This document shows, piece by piece, positions 55,175 through 63,772 of a DNA stretch of 64,000 bases. Source of the DNA: Pseudodesulfovibrio nedwellii (GTDB taxonomy: Bacteria > Desulfobacterota > Desulfovibrionia > Desulfovibrionales > Desulfovibrionaceae). Within the stretch, counting starts at the first letter, position 1. The number at the start of each line of letters is the position of its first letter. The stretch spans positions 2,537,501 to 2,601,500 of the forward strand of contig NZ_AP026709.1 of the NCBI RefSeq assembly GCF_027923765.1. The letters are read 5' to 3'. The notes beneath the pieces were generated by a model. The model saw only the letters and a list, made by a program, of their open reading frames with translations. It ran no database searches and was not told where the DNA came from. The translations under genes and the position numbers were made by a program.

Positions 55175-55855
55175 TTAAGTTGCCCGATCTAGTCGTTCTG
55201 CAAGTCTCTTCACACTGGCGGCATACCATCGCCCACCCCGTGCGGTCTTAATCCTTTTGGCGTTCATTTCTTTTGCTATTCCCGCAAAGCTTGTTGTTCC
55301 ATCTTCCAGAATCTCTTTAAGAGTGCCGCGTAGTTTTTCAGCTCTGTCGTTAGCATTTGCCTTTATCGCAGCAACTCCAAGATCATTGCCGTACTTCCTC
55401 AGGTGCTTGGCCCCATTAGGGCAACCGAGCTTCACTCCTCTGGCCTTTGCCGCCTTGAGTGCCGCCTTGGTCCTCTCACTAATCATTTTGCGCTCATGCT
55501 GAGCCATCACAGCCATTATCCCAATAGTCAGCTGGTTTGCCTCAGGCATATCCGCACAAACAAACTCCACCTCGCTCTTCTGGAGTCCAAGCAGGAAGTG
55601 TGCATCACGCGAAAGACGATCCAATTTGGCAATAACCAATGTCGCTCCAGTCAGCTTGCACCGCTCCATGGCTTTAGCAAGTTCTGGACGGTCATTTTTT
55701 TTGCTTGACTCAATCTCAACGAATTCATCCAGCAATTCCCCGTAGCCACCGTTCAGGAAGCCTCCTACAGTTTCTCGCTGGGCTTCGATGCCAAGGCCAC
55801 TTTGCGCCTGCTTCTGGGTCGATACTCTGAGGTAAGATACGAATGTATTTCTCAT
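55175..55855 (-). CDS. Serine recombinase (resolvase/invertase family)
   Basis: 226 residues from ATG 55855 (a longer frame begins at 55900). The catalytic domain starts FVSYLRVSTQKQAQSG with the nucleophilic Ser near 12; further conserved residues are in LDRLSRDAHFLLGL near 80-93 and the E-helix QHERKMISERTKAALKAAKARG near 117-138; a small HTH (SFAGIAKEMNAKRIKTARGG) is at the end. Resolves or inverts DNA at nearby sites. An inverted repeat lies just upstream at 55878-55915, possibly its res/operator. Confidence 0.9.
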   Translation of the reverse strand: MRNTFVSYLRVSTQKQAQSGLGIEAQRETVGGFLNGGYGELLDEFVEIESSKKNDRPELAKAMERCKLTGATLVIAKLDRLSRDAHFLLGLQKSEVEFVCADMPEANQLTIGIMAVMAQHERKMISERTKAALKAAKARGVKLGCPNGAKHLRKYGNDLGVAAIKANANDRAEKLRGTLKEILEDGTTSFAGIAKEMNAKRIKTARGGRWYAASVKRLAERLDRAT

Positions 55856-55877
55856 GACAGCTGTCCTACGGGTACTT

Positions 55878-55915
55878 TTATCAAATTCACTTACGTCCAT
55901 TAGGGAATTTGATAA
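55878..55915. promoter_or_regulatory. Possible res site / operator of the resolvase
   Basis: TTATCAAATTC (55878-55888) and GAATTTGATAA (55905-55915), a perfect 11-bp inverted repeat with a 16-bp spacer, directly upstream of the resolvase. Confidence 0.55.
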
Positions 55916-56655
55916 GGTATACGATTCAGGAAGTCAAGGGATTGGAATAGAGCCAATAATAGCGCAAAAATCCGCTTGTTATGAACAAAAAGTTTCGAGA
56001 TTTCTTTCTTTTTTCAATCTTTAAGAGGTTTTATAGTTGGAACTAGGGGGTATCTCTTTGTTGTCAGAATTAGCATATGCTTGGGTTATTTTTAGGGGTG
56101 TTCAAAAATTTGCCAGCCCCCTGCCTTGCTTGAATATTGTTCAATTTTGACAGGAGGGGGTCGCACGTTCGAGTAATGATTGTTTTTTCGTTTGTTTCGA
56201 GATTTCAATTCAAAATTGACAAAGCTAGGATCCAACCCAATGCAAGCTGGGCAGTCAACGAGCGGAGCGAGTCTGCACAACTTGCCCGCTGCCCGCGTAG
56301 GGCGCAAAGCGAGCAGAGCGAGCAATGCTATCTGTTGTTGAAAACTCCGAGTCGTTATGAGGAATTGTTTTTTACTTCTTAAAACAGACAAAAAAACGGT
56401 GGGTGGTCTTTTTCGTATTTCCCAAACAGAACATCCCAGTAAAGCCCCAGTATTAACCAAAGAGTTTTGAGCGGAGCGAAGAACGATATAATCAATATCA
56501 TAGACACTAAAAAGTGTATTTCTTTATGAAATGTTGCAAATTTCTTTTATTGTCCGGTAATAGCAGAAAGAAAAAAAATACTGAATACACACAAAGTATA
56601 AATTATGCTGAAAAATGAAACGTTGTGTGTATGAGATGAAATTTTTTGCGTATAT
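55916..56655. other. Long island gap with short repeats
   Basis: 740 bp without a supported gene. Contains three GAGC[GA]GAGCGA elements (56260, 56311, 56469) and three copies of ATACACACAA(AG): direct at 56585-56596 and 56658-56669, inverted at 56623-56632. AT-rich elsewhere. Iteron-like for the second set. Confidence 0.5.
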
Positions 56656-57312
56656 TTATACACACAAAGCCAAACCTTGTTTCAATAACCCTACACGTAT
56701 ATCTTCTCGGAGAGCCATCCTATTGAGTCTTGGATAACAGCTATATGTATTATTCATACCATATCGCCAGTTCCCGATGACGTACAAAGCTTGTTGTCGT
56801 CCCTTCGTATTCAATTTGATCAGAACCCCAGCGTCTGTCAGCTTCTTGAAATACTTACTGGCTGCGCTTCGTTTAAATCCTGTATTTATCTCAATTGCTT
56901 TAAAATCTGCTCGGACGACAACATCGCCATATGTTCCATCATCGTATTTTTCACTTCTGTATGGATTGCCACCAGCATCCGAAATTGAAAAGTTTCCGTC
57001 ATGATCATTCCACCGAATAACGTGTCGTCGTAAGTTGTGATAAAATCGTTCAAAGCCTTCTTTCACCCTTATTTGTTTGTCGTTGAAAGGCCATGAACCT
57101 CTTGGCGGCTTTTCTGTTTGGTATCTGGCGATTTCTTGTTTTTGTACTTTCTCATATATTTTTTTAATTTTCCGATAGTGTTGGGCATCAAGGGGGGCCG
57201 GACTCCCATCTAAATTTGTGCCCCGCACTTCATAAATACAATCTTTGACTATGCTTGTGAGTTTACGTTCAAAGGCTTCAAATGTTTCGTCGACATTATC
57301 TATACGGGACAT
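56656..57312 (-). CDS. Winged-helix protein, possible replication or regulatory protein
   Basis: 218 residues from ATG 57312 (AAGGAG upstream). Helical N terminus, then a winged-helix-like C-terminal half: AIEINTGFKRSAASKYFKKL near 152 and TDAGVLIKLNTKGRQQALYVIG, which resembles the recognition helix and wing of regulators or replication initiators. The last codons lie in an ATACACACAAAG repeat. No firm family; a plasmid-type Rep is one option. Confidence 0.6.
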   Translation of the reverse strand: MSRIDNVDETFEAFERKLTSIVKDCIYEVRGTNLDGSPAPLDAQHYRKIKKIYEKVQKQEIARYQTEKPPRGSWPFNDKQIRVKEGFERFYHNLRRHVIRWNDHDGNFSISDAGGNPYRSEKYDDGTYGDVVVRADFKAIEINTGFKRSAASKYFKKLTDAGVLIKLNTKGRQQALYVIGNWRYGMNNTYSCYPRLNRMALREDIRVGLLKQGLALCV

Positions 57313-57480
57313 GTGGCATATTCTCCTTATAATATTAGCTGATAAAATTTCGTAAAATTTGCGTATCTGATGTATTTGCAAAAGGGGAATGTGTCAACTA
57401 TCTATCTAAAATATTTGTACTTTGCGTCGATTGATGGGGAATAAGCGCAACTAATACTGTCAGGATTACCCGACTGAATT

Positions 57481-57804
57481 TTACCGTTGCTGGGATTGAC
57501 ACATGTCATGCAGCCTGATCGCCGGAAGGACTTCGGAGGTGATCCACTTTTTGAAAGTCTTGGCTTCGGGTTTGCGGGAACGGAGAATCAGACTGTAAAG
57601 GCCGGATTCGTTGATAGTTGTAAGGTGACGTATCTGACCTTCATACTGTGAAGGACAGGTTGATTTCTCATCCGAGTCCAAGCCAGACAAAGTACGGGAT
57701 GGATTCACAATCCCCAAAGCATCACACACATCCTTGGCAACAAACCACGGATCGCCGTTGTCGTCGGTCAGGGTGCGGACGGGAGGATGATAGAGAGTAG
57801 ACAT
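57481..57804 (-). CDS. Bro-N domain protein (phage antirepressor-like)
   Basis: 107 residues. Bro-N pattern: VRTLTDDNGDPWFVAKDVCDALGI near 9-32, ending SRKPEAKTFKKWITSEVLPAIRL. A KilA/ANT C-terminal domain is missing, so it is either a Bro-N-only protein or truncated. Bro proteins come from phages and mobile elements and bind DNA; here it marks the mobile origin of the region. The gap from 57805 to 58110 has no supported gene. Confidence 0.8.
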   Translation of the reverse strand: MSTLYHPPVRTLTDDNGDPWFVAKDVCDALGIVNPSRTLSGLDSDEKSTCPSQYEGQIRHLTTINESGLYSLILRSRKPEAKTFKKWITSEVLPAIRLHDMCQSQQR

Positions 57805-58110
57805 TAGGCCTTGATATCTGTCACGTCGACATGGACAAACGTACCCACTGAATCCCAATTGTCCAAGCTATGTCCAAAGGCCAAGAGAATATACTCTATT
57901 GTCTTTTGTGATTTGCGCCGTTTAAAAATATGTGTGCTGTGGTGGGCCTGCTTGCTGTAATCCTTCCCTGTGTGAGGGGGTAAGTTGCCGTTAATATGGG
58001 TGTTTCTTCAAATGACAACTTGTGCCAAGTGTGTTAATCGAATTAAATTCTCAATAAGAAAATGGATCCTGTCTGGGGGGCATTTCATTCTCTATAGCTG
58101 GTGTGTGGTG

Positions 58111-58548
58111 ATGGATAGAATTAAGTCTGATATTTTTACCCCTGAGAAACGTAGCGAGGTAATGAGCAAGATCCGTGGCAAAAATACTCGCCCGGAACTG
58201 TTTGTTAGGTCTTTGCTTCATAGAATTGGTTACCGGTTCAGGTTGCATAGGAAAGACCTGCCGGGGAAGCCCGACTTGGTACTATCAAAGTATCGCACTG
58301 TTGTATTTGTCCATGGATGCTTTTGGCACCAGCATGATGGTTGCAAATCGTCAGGCTTCCCGAAAAGCAATCAGCCTTTCTGGAAAGAAAAGCTATTAAG
58401 GAATAAAGCTAGAGATAAAAGAAATATTGCAGCACTTGAAAGTCTTGGCTGGAATGTGATCGTTGTTTGGGAATGTGAGACGAAAGTTAAGAATAAAGAA
58501 AAGTTAGTAGAAAGACTGATAGAAGAGATTGAGAATAAAAATGTCTGA
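58111..58548 (+). CDS. vsr: Very-short-patch mismatch endonuclease Vsr
   Basis: 145 residues from ATG 58111. Repairs T-G mismatches left by deamination of 5-methylcytosine. Family motifs: RSEVMSKIRGKNTRPEL near 15-31, PGKPDLVLSKYRTVVFVHGC near 51-70 (active-site Asp), and CFWHQHDGC near 70. Overlaps the methyltransferase start by 8 bp; the gene order (vsr first) is the reverse of E. coli dcm-vsr. It protects the genome from the cost of the adjacent C5 methylation. Confidence 0.93.
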   Translation: MDRIKSDIFTPEKRSEVMSKIRGKNTRPELFVRSLLHRIGYRFRLHRKDLPGKPDLVLSKYRTVVFVHGCFWHQHDGCKSSGFPKSNQPFWKEKLLRNKARDKRNIAALESLGWNVIVVWECETKVKNKEKLVERLIEEIENKNV

Positions 58549-60001
58549 ATGGGTGAATAAGAAAATTACAAAGGCTAAAAAGCGCGGTTACTACAGGACT
58601 GTTGATCTTTTTGCTGGATGTGGTGGCATGAGTCTTGGTTTTGATCGTGCTGGCTTTAAGTCTGTCGCAGCTATTGAGCTAAACGATAAGGCTAGGGACT
58701 CACATGTGTTAAATTTTTCCCAGAAAGTGTCATGTGGGTATAGGTCCTTTTCGGACATCCGAACGACCCCGCCAGAGGTCGCCGTTGAACACCTTTGTGT
58801 CGGTGGGGATTCTGCAGAAACTGCCGTGGATGTTGTCGTTGGTGGGCCGCCTTGCCAAGCTTTTTCAAGACTTGGTCGTGCTGCTCTTTGGCGGTTGGCT
58901 GGTAAAGATTATGCCCATGCTTCTGATGATCGCGCAGCTTACTATTTAGACTATTTAAGGTATATAACAGCGCTTAAGCCCTTAGCGTTTGTGATGGAAA
59001 ATGTGCGAGAAATCGGTAAATTTGTGAAAAAGAATATTGCCGAGGAAATAGCTGTTACCGCTGAAGCATTGGGCTATGAGACTCGCTATGCTCTTCTCAA
59101 TGCCGCTTGGTACGGTGTACCACAGCTTCGCGAACGGATGTTTATAGTGGGGATTAGAAAGGAATTTGGTGTCTTTCCTGAATTTCCTTCTATTGAACGA
59201 AAATATAATCTTCCTGTGGGGTATTCAACAGCTAGGGCAGGAAATGGACACGCCCAAGTCCTTTCCCCATGTGATCATTATGTGGATCACTTCAAGAAGA
59301 AATCTCGATTACAACCTGCTGTGTCCGCCTCTGAGGCTTTTTATGACCTTCCCCCGATTACATGGCATCTTGATGGAAGGAACGGTAAAGGGAATAAAAG
59401 GGATACCAGTAAGTTCTTTGATTACTTGAAAAGGGACTCTACATTTTCAAAAAAAATGAAGGAATGGCCCGGATTTCGATCGCAGGAGCAGTTTGATGGG
59501 AATGTCATACGTTATACTCCGCGTGATTATGAAACATTTAAGCGCATGCCTCATGGGGGGATGTACCCAGAAGCTCTTGAGACCGCGAATGCAATTTTTA
59601 TTGAACGCATAGCTGAAGAAGAGAAAAAATTGGGTGTTAAAATCAAGGAGAGAAGTGAAAAATGGAATGAAGTATTTAAAGCCACGGTCCCTCCGTATAA
59701 GAACAACCGGTATCCCAACAAATTTAGGAAAATGTGGCCTGACCATCCCGCTAGAACGGTTCCTGCACACATAGGGAAGGATTCATATTCCCATATACAC
59801 TTTGACAATGAACAGGCGAGATGCATTTCGGTTAGAGAAGCGGCAAGGCTTCAGTCCTTTCCCGATGCTTTTCGTATTGCAGGAAGTATGAATGCTCAGT
59901 TGACTCAAATAGGCAATGCCGTTCCTCCTCTGCTGGCTTGGGCGGTAGCCAAGGCGCTTGACGATCGGCTGGATAAAGGGTTTATGAATATTTGTCGATG
60001 A
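58541..60001 (+). CDS. DNA (cytosine-5-)-methyltransferase
   Basis: 486 residues from ATG 58541. C5 methyltransferase motifs in order: I TVDLFAGCGGMSLGFDRAGF near 20, IV with the catalytic Cys in VVGGPPCQAFSRLG (C105), VI FVMENVREIG near 157, VIII QLRERMFIVGIR near 202, IX REAARLQSFPDAF near 446 and X QIGNAVPPLLAWAVA near 468. The long stretch between VIII and IX is the target-recognition domain; the site is unknown. Longer than Dcm-type enzymes by about 60-100 residues. Sits with vsr and the McrB-like and DUF2357 genes, probably as the modification half of that system. Confidence 0.95.
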   Translation: MSEWVNKKITKAKKRGYYRTVDLFAGCGGMSLGFDRAGFKSVAAIELNDKARDSHVLNFSQKVSCGYRSFSDIRTTPPEVAVEHLCVGGDSAETAVDVVVGGPPCQAFSRLGRAALWRLAGKDYAHASDDRAAYYLDYLRYITALKPLAFVMENVREIGKFVKKNIAEEIAVTAEALGYETRYALLNAAWYGVPQLRERMFIVGIRKEFGVFPEFPSIERKYNLPVGYSTARAGNGHAQVLSPCDHYVDHFKKKSRLQPAVSASEAFYDLPPITWHLDGRNGKGNKRDTSKFFDYLKRDSTFSKKMKEWPGFRSQEQFDGNVIRYTPRDYETFKRMPHGGMYPEALETANAIFIERIAEEEKKLGVKIKERSEKWNEVFKATVPPYKNNRYPNKFRKMWPDHPARTVPAHIGKDSYSHIHFDNEQARCISVREAARLQSFPDAFRIAGSMNAQLTQIGNAVPPLLAWAVAKALDDRLDKGFMNICR

Positions 60002-60031
60002 ATTTGTATTTAAATAGCTTGAGGCGTCGAG

Positions 60032-61786
60032 ATGTCAAAGATTGTGTTTGCAGCAAGAGAATTTGCTAAATCTAATTTAGGTTGGTTTATGAAAACCCGC
60101 CAAACAATAGGTGAGGCGTCTGGTAGAGAGCGGGCAATTAATATTAATCGCGATGTTTTTGATGTTTGGTTTCCCAACAAAGGAGAGGATACTTCTCCAG
60201 AAAAGATTAGAACCCGATATTTTGATGGTAATCAACTTATTCAAGGCCTGCATGAAATTGTTGATGATAAAAGAACGATTCGCAATCAGGGCGGGGGTAA
60301 GAATTGGCGTTTAGCCGGTGACGGAATTCAAGGTGATTGGTATGATGTCAGATTAGGTGATTTAATGCTTATGGCATTTGATACAGCTTCTTCAATCCTT
60401 GCTTGGGTTGTAATACGTCAAGGCGGAGATTCATCACGTAGCATATCTGCAAAAGAAGAGAGTGTTTATCAAAGGGTTCATGCAGAGTTGGGCGATGGAA
60501 ATCGGAACATGTGGATCATTCCACCGCTAAGAGCGGCTAGGATTAGCAGTATCATTTCAGATATTTTTCCAAAATCCGGAGAGTTACTCATGCTAGACAA
60601 AGCAATGCAAACTGAATGGGAAGCAGCTTTGGATGAAATGGGATTTGTTGTGGGTAATAACGTAGACTTACGCCTTCCGTTGTCCTTAAAAGCGAAGCGG
60701 TTTGTAATCCTTTCAGGGTTATCCGGCTCAGGGAAAACCCTTCTTGCAAGATCATTTACTAAGTGGGTCACTGAATCGTCAGAGCAATATGAGATTGTTG
60801 CTGTAGGTGCCAATTGGATATCAAATGAAAATATAGTTGGGTACCCGGATGCTTTGGATAGGGAACGGTACGAAAAGACAAAGGCTTTGGAATTAATTCT
60901 CAAAGCCGACAGAGATAGAAGCAAACCATATTTTTTGATACTGGACGAAATGAATTTGTCACATGTTGAGAGGTATTTTGCCGATTTCCTTTCAGCGATT
61001 GAATCCCCCAGTGAACCCTTGAGGTTTCATTATGACGCCAATGGGCGTGCAGGAGTTCCTTCAAACATCGCCTCTTTGCCGAGCAATCTTTTTATAATTG
61101 GCACTATCAACGTAGATGAAACTACATATTTATTTTCACCAAAGGTTCTTGATAGAGCCAATATAATTGAATTTCGAGCAACAGGAGAAGCCTTGTCTGG
61201 TTTTCTGTCCTCTCCTGTAAATGCAAAATCCGGTGTTATCGAATCCAAAGGGGCAGGCTTCGGGGTTCACTTTGTAGACTCTGCAAATGACGATTCGGCA
61301 GTGACGGTTGCGGATCCTCTTGTTGCTGCTATTGTGAGAGGAGAGCTTGTTGCCCTCTTTGATTTGCTCTCCAGATACAATTCAGAATTCGGATTTAGAA
61401 CCAGCTTGGAAATATTGCGATATGTTGAATTTTTTAGGAGGACAATGGATCCGATTGTTGCCGAAGATATTGGTACTTTTTGTCGAACTGCATTGGATAC
61501 GCAGATCATGCAGAAGATTCTTACTCGGCTCCATGGTTCGAGGAAGAAATTGGCACCAATACTAAATGAGTTGGAAGTGTTTTGTGTTAAGCATCATCGG
61601 TGGGCTTCAGTCCCTTCTTCCGGACAAGACCCTCGTGAGATTTTAATTAACATTGATGAATTGTCCCCTGACGAAAATATTTCTTCTGAAGAAGGCTTAG
61701 ATCCATTTTATTCTCTCAGCGCCGAAAAGATCAAACGAATGAAGAGCAAGCTTGAAGAAGGGTTTGCTAGTTATGCGGAGGCCTAA
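60032..61786 (+). CDS. McrB-like AAA+ NTPase of a restriction cassette
   Basis: 584 residues. N-terminal ~200 residues, AIN-N followed by WYDVRLGDLMLMAFDTASSI near 110, look like a DNA-recognition or sensor domain. AAA+ core: Walker A LSGLSGSGKTLLARSF near 226-241, Walker B YFLILDEMNLSHVERYFADF near 297-316, sensor FIIGTINVDETTYLFSPKVL near 351-370 as in McrB proteins, and a C-terminal helical lid. GAGG precedes the ATG. Powers a nuclease through NTP hydrolysis, here probably the next gene. Whether GTP or ATP is used cannot be read. Confidence 0.85.
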   Translation: MSKIVFAAREFAKSNLGWFMKTRQTIGEASGRERAININRDVFDVWFPNKGEDTSPEKIRTRYFDGNQLIQGLHEIVDDKRTIRNQGGGKNWRLAGDGIQGDWYDVRLGDLMLMAFDTASSILAWVVIRQGGDSSRSISAKEESVYQRVHAELGDGNRNMWIIPPLRAARISSIISDIFPKSGELLMLDKAMQTEWEAALDEMGFVVGNNVDLRLPLSLKAKRFVILSGLSGSGKTLLARSFTKWVTESSEQYEIVAVGANWISNENIVGYPDALDRERYEKTKALELILKADRDRSKPYFLILDEMNLSHVERYFADFLSAIESPSEPLRFHYDANGRAGVPSNIASLPSNLFIIGTINVDETTYLFSPKVLDRANIIEFRATGEALSGFLSSPVNAKSGVIESKGAGFGVHFVDSANDDSAVTVADPLVAAIVRGELVALFDLLSRYNSEFGFRTSLEILRYVEFFRRTMDPIVAEDIGTFCRTALDTQIMQKILTRLHGSRKKLAPILNELEVFCVKHHRWASVPSSGQDPREILINIDELSPDENISSEEGLDPFYSLSAEKIKRMKSKLEEGFASYAEA

Positions 61787-61788
61787 AG

Positions 61789-63702
61789 GTGTTTGTAAAA
61801 TCTGAATCATTAATGGAAGCGGTGTGCTTTTATGATGATTCTGGTGTGAAACTTTGCGAAATGGAACTTGCGGTAAAAGCCGGTTCAATCCCCCCTCCCA
61901 TTGTTCGGTTATCGAAAGATGAGGCTCGGGAATTTGGGGAGGAACAAATTCAGCTTTTAGAATCAACTCGCTATCACTACATCCTGAAAAAACCACTGGT
62001 TGAGCTTGAAGAGAAAAGTGGAATTGTTGAACGGTCGCCTTTTGCGTCCTCAACACAAGATTATGGTACAATTAATACGGGAAATCTTACAGGCCTGCTT
62101 ACGCTTCGATTGTTAAAAGAAGAAAAGCCTATTGGCCTTGCTCGTCTTGAGGTGCGGTCTAAAAAGGTCGGGTACAGGGAAGACTATCAACAGATGCTGC
62201 AGGATATTGCAGATCATTCGATTGAGTTATTACTTAGACTTCCAGCTACAACAGAAACGCGATTGACTTCAGACTTATGCCTTGATGCTCAGTCGATCCA
62301 ACAAAGATTTTTTTTCCTTCGAGCACTACTCTCATCTTCTGACTTCAATGACGCTATCAATCAAGTCACTTCAAGGCCTCACGTATCTCTGCGGATTTCA
62401 CAAGAGAGGCAACCTACGAGCAAGGGAATAATGGGGCGTGAAGCAATCCGTCAGTTGAGTTATGGATCTTCGAGGGTATCGCTGCCTGCCGGTCATCCCT
62501 TATCCCACAGACACCCTGCTTTAAAATCTTTACCAAGGAATGTGGTCAGAAGCACTGCGGAGGAGACTGTTGATACTCCTGAAAATCGTTTTGTGAAATT
62601 TGTTGTTGAGGACATGAATAATTTGTTGTCTTCAATTGAAAAAACAATAAAGGCGGCACACCCTCCACTTGCTTGGGGGCAGCGTTTTATAAAACGGGAA
62701 GTTTTGCCTCTACAAAATAAACTGGAAGAGATATTAGGAGCGCAGTTTTTTCGGAAGGTAAATGGATTTAGCGGTGTTGACTTTGGTAGCCCCGTTCTAC
62801 AGAAAAAACAGGGGTATCGGGAGATATTGCAGACTTGGCTTAAGGCGAATGCGGCGGCGAAATTGGCTTGGAGGGGCGGGGAAGATCTTCATCAGGGAGG
62901 ACAGAGGGATATCCCGACACTTTATGAGTATTGGGTGTTCTTTGTGATTTGGAGTGTTTTAGAAAGGTTGTGCTGTAGGGAATTGGCAACGGCCACATTG
63001 AATCTCTTTGAATCGTCTACAGATGGTTTTGGCCTTAAGCTTCGGTCTGGTAAATTGTTTAGCACCGGTGGTTTAAAAATCCTCCATGGTGGAGCGCGGC
63101 TTAGGCTTCAGTTTTCTTACAATAGAACATTTAATGTACCTTCATTGAGCAGGGTAACGAAGAGGATTGACTACGAATCGTCATATCCTTCCTCTGGATC
63201 TTGGACTCGAAGCATGCGTCCGGATTTTACGATTTCTGTTTGGGCTGAAGAGATAACCTCTGAAGAGGCTGAGCTGAATAACAGTATTTGCCACGTCCAT
63301 TTTGATACAAAGTACAGTGTTTCTGACATCATGACAGTTTTGGGTCATCCTAATGAAGAAGTTGATGTCATAAAAAAAGAAGAGCGATTTGGCTGCTATC
63401 GTCGGGGTGACCTACTTAAGATGCATAGCTATAAGGACGCCATTCGACGAACACACGGTGCGTATATCATCTATCCGGGGAATAGTAGCAAATATTCGCA
63501 AGGGCCGAAAGGATATCATGCATGGCTTGAGTTTCATGAAGTCTTGCCGGGGCTAGGTGCGTTTCAGATTTCTCCGGGAGTTAATAGCGATCAATCGGCC
63601 AAGGTTCTGCATGGTTTTCTTTTAGATATACTTGATCAGTTTGTTTTAAAAGAGAGTAAGTTAAGTCAAACGAATTGTCTTATTGGTGAAATCAATAAGT
63701 AG
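61789..63702 (+). CDS. DUF2357 protein with PD-(D/E)XK nuclease motif (McrC-like)
   Basis: 637 residues from GTG 61789, 2 bp after the previous stop, with GGAGG upstream. N-terminal half is DUF2357-like. The C-terminal nuclease has MRPDF (Asp479), then HFDTKYSV (Asp506-x-Lys508), and the YKDAIRRTHGAYIIYPG segment near 541 typical of the family. It should be the nuclease driven by the McrB-like protein, as in McrBC and LlaJI systems. The vsr-methyltransferase-McrB-DUF2357 order suggests one cassette. Confidence 0.85.
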   Translation: MFVKSESLMEAVCFYDDSGVKLCEMELAVKAGSIPPPIVRLSKDEAREFGEEQIQLLESTRYHYILKKPLVELEEKSGIVERSPFASSTQDYGTINTGNLTGLLTLRLLKEEKPIGLARLEVRSKKVGYREDYQQMLQDIADHSIELLLRLPATTETRLTSDLCLDAQSIQQRFFFLRALLSSSDFNDAINQVTSRPHVSLRISQERQPTSKGIMGREAIRQLSYGSSRVSLPAGHPLSHRHPALKSLPRNVVRSTAEETVDTPENRFVKFVVEDMNNLLSSIEKTIKAAHPPLAWGQRFIKREVLPLQNKLEEILGAQFFRKVNGFSGVDFGSPVLQKKQGYREILQTWLKANAAAKLAWRGGEDLHQGGQRDIPTLYEYWVFFVIWSVLERLCCRELATATLNLFESSTDGFGLKLRSGKLFSTGGLKILHGGARLRLQFSYNRTFNVPSLSRVTKRIDYESSYPSSGSWTRSMRPDFTISVWAEEITSEEAELNNSICHVHFDTKYSVSDIMTVLGHPNEEVDVIKKEERFGCYRRGDLLKMHSYKDAIRRTHGAYIIYPGNSSKYSQGPKGYHAWLEFHEVLPGLGAFQISPGVNSDQSAKVLHGFLLDILDQFVLKESKLSQTNCLIGEINK

Positions 63703-63772
63703 TGCCATTTGATGTGAAGGGTGGCCTGTGCGTGGGTAGATATCTTTTGAATTTAATTGGCGCAATGGGACT

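Noticed and set aside
56260-56479. GAGCGGAGCGA short repeats as a CRISPR array
   Set aside because: Only three short, unevenly spaced units with no constant spacer length. No CRISPR array or cas gene was found in the window.
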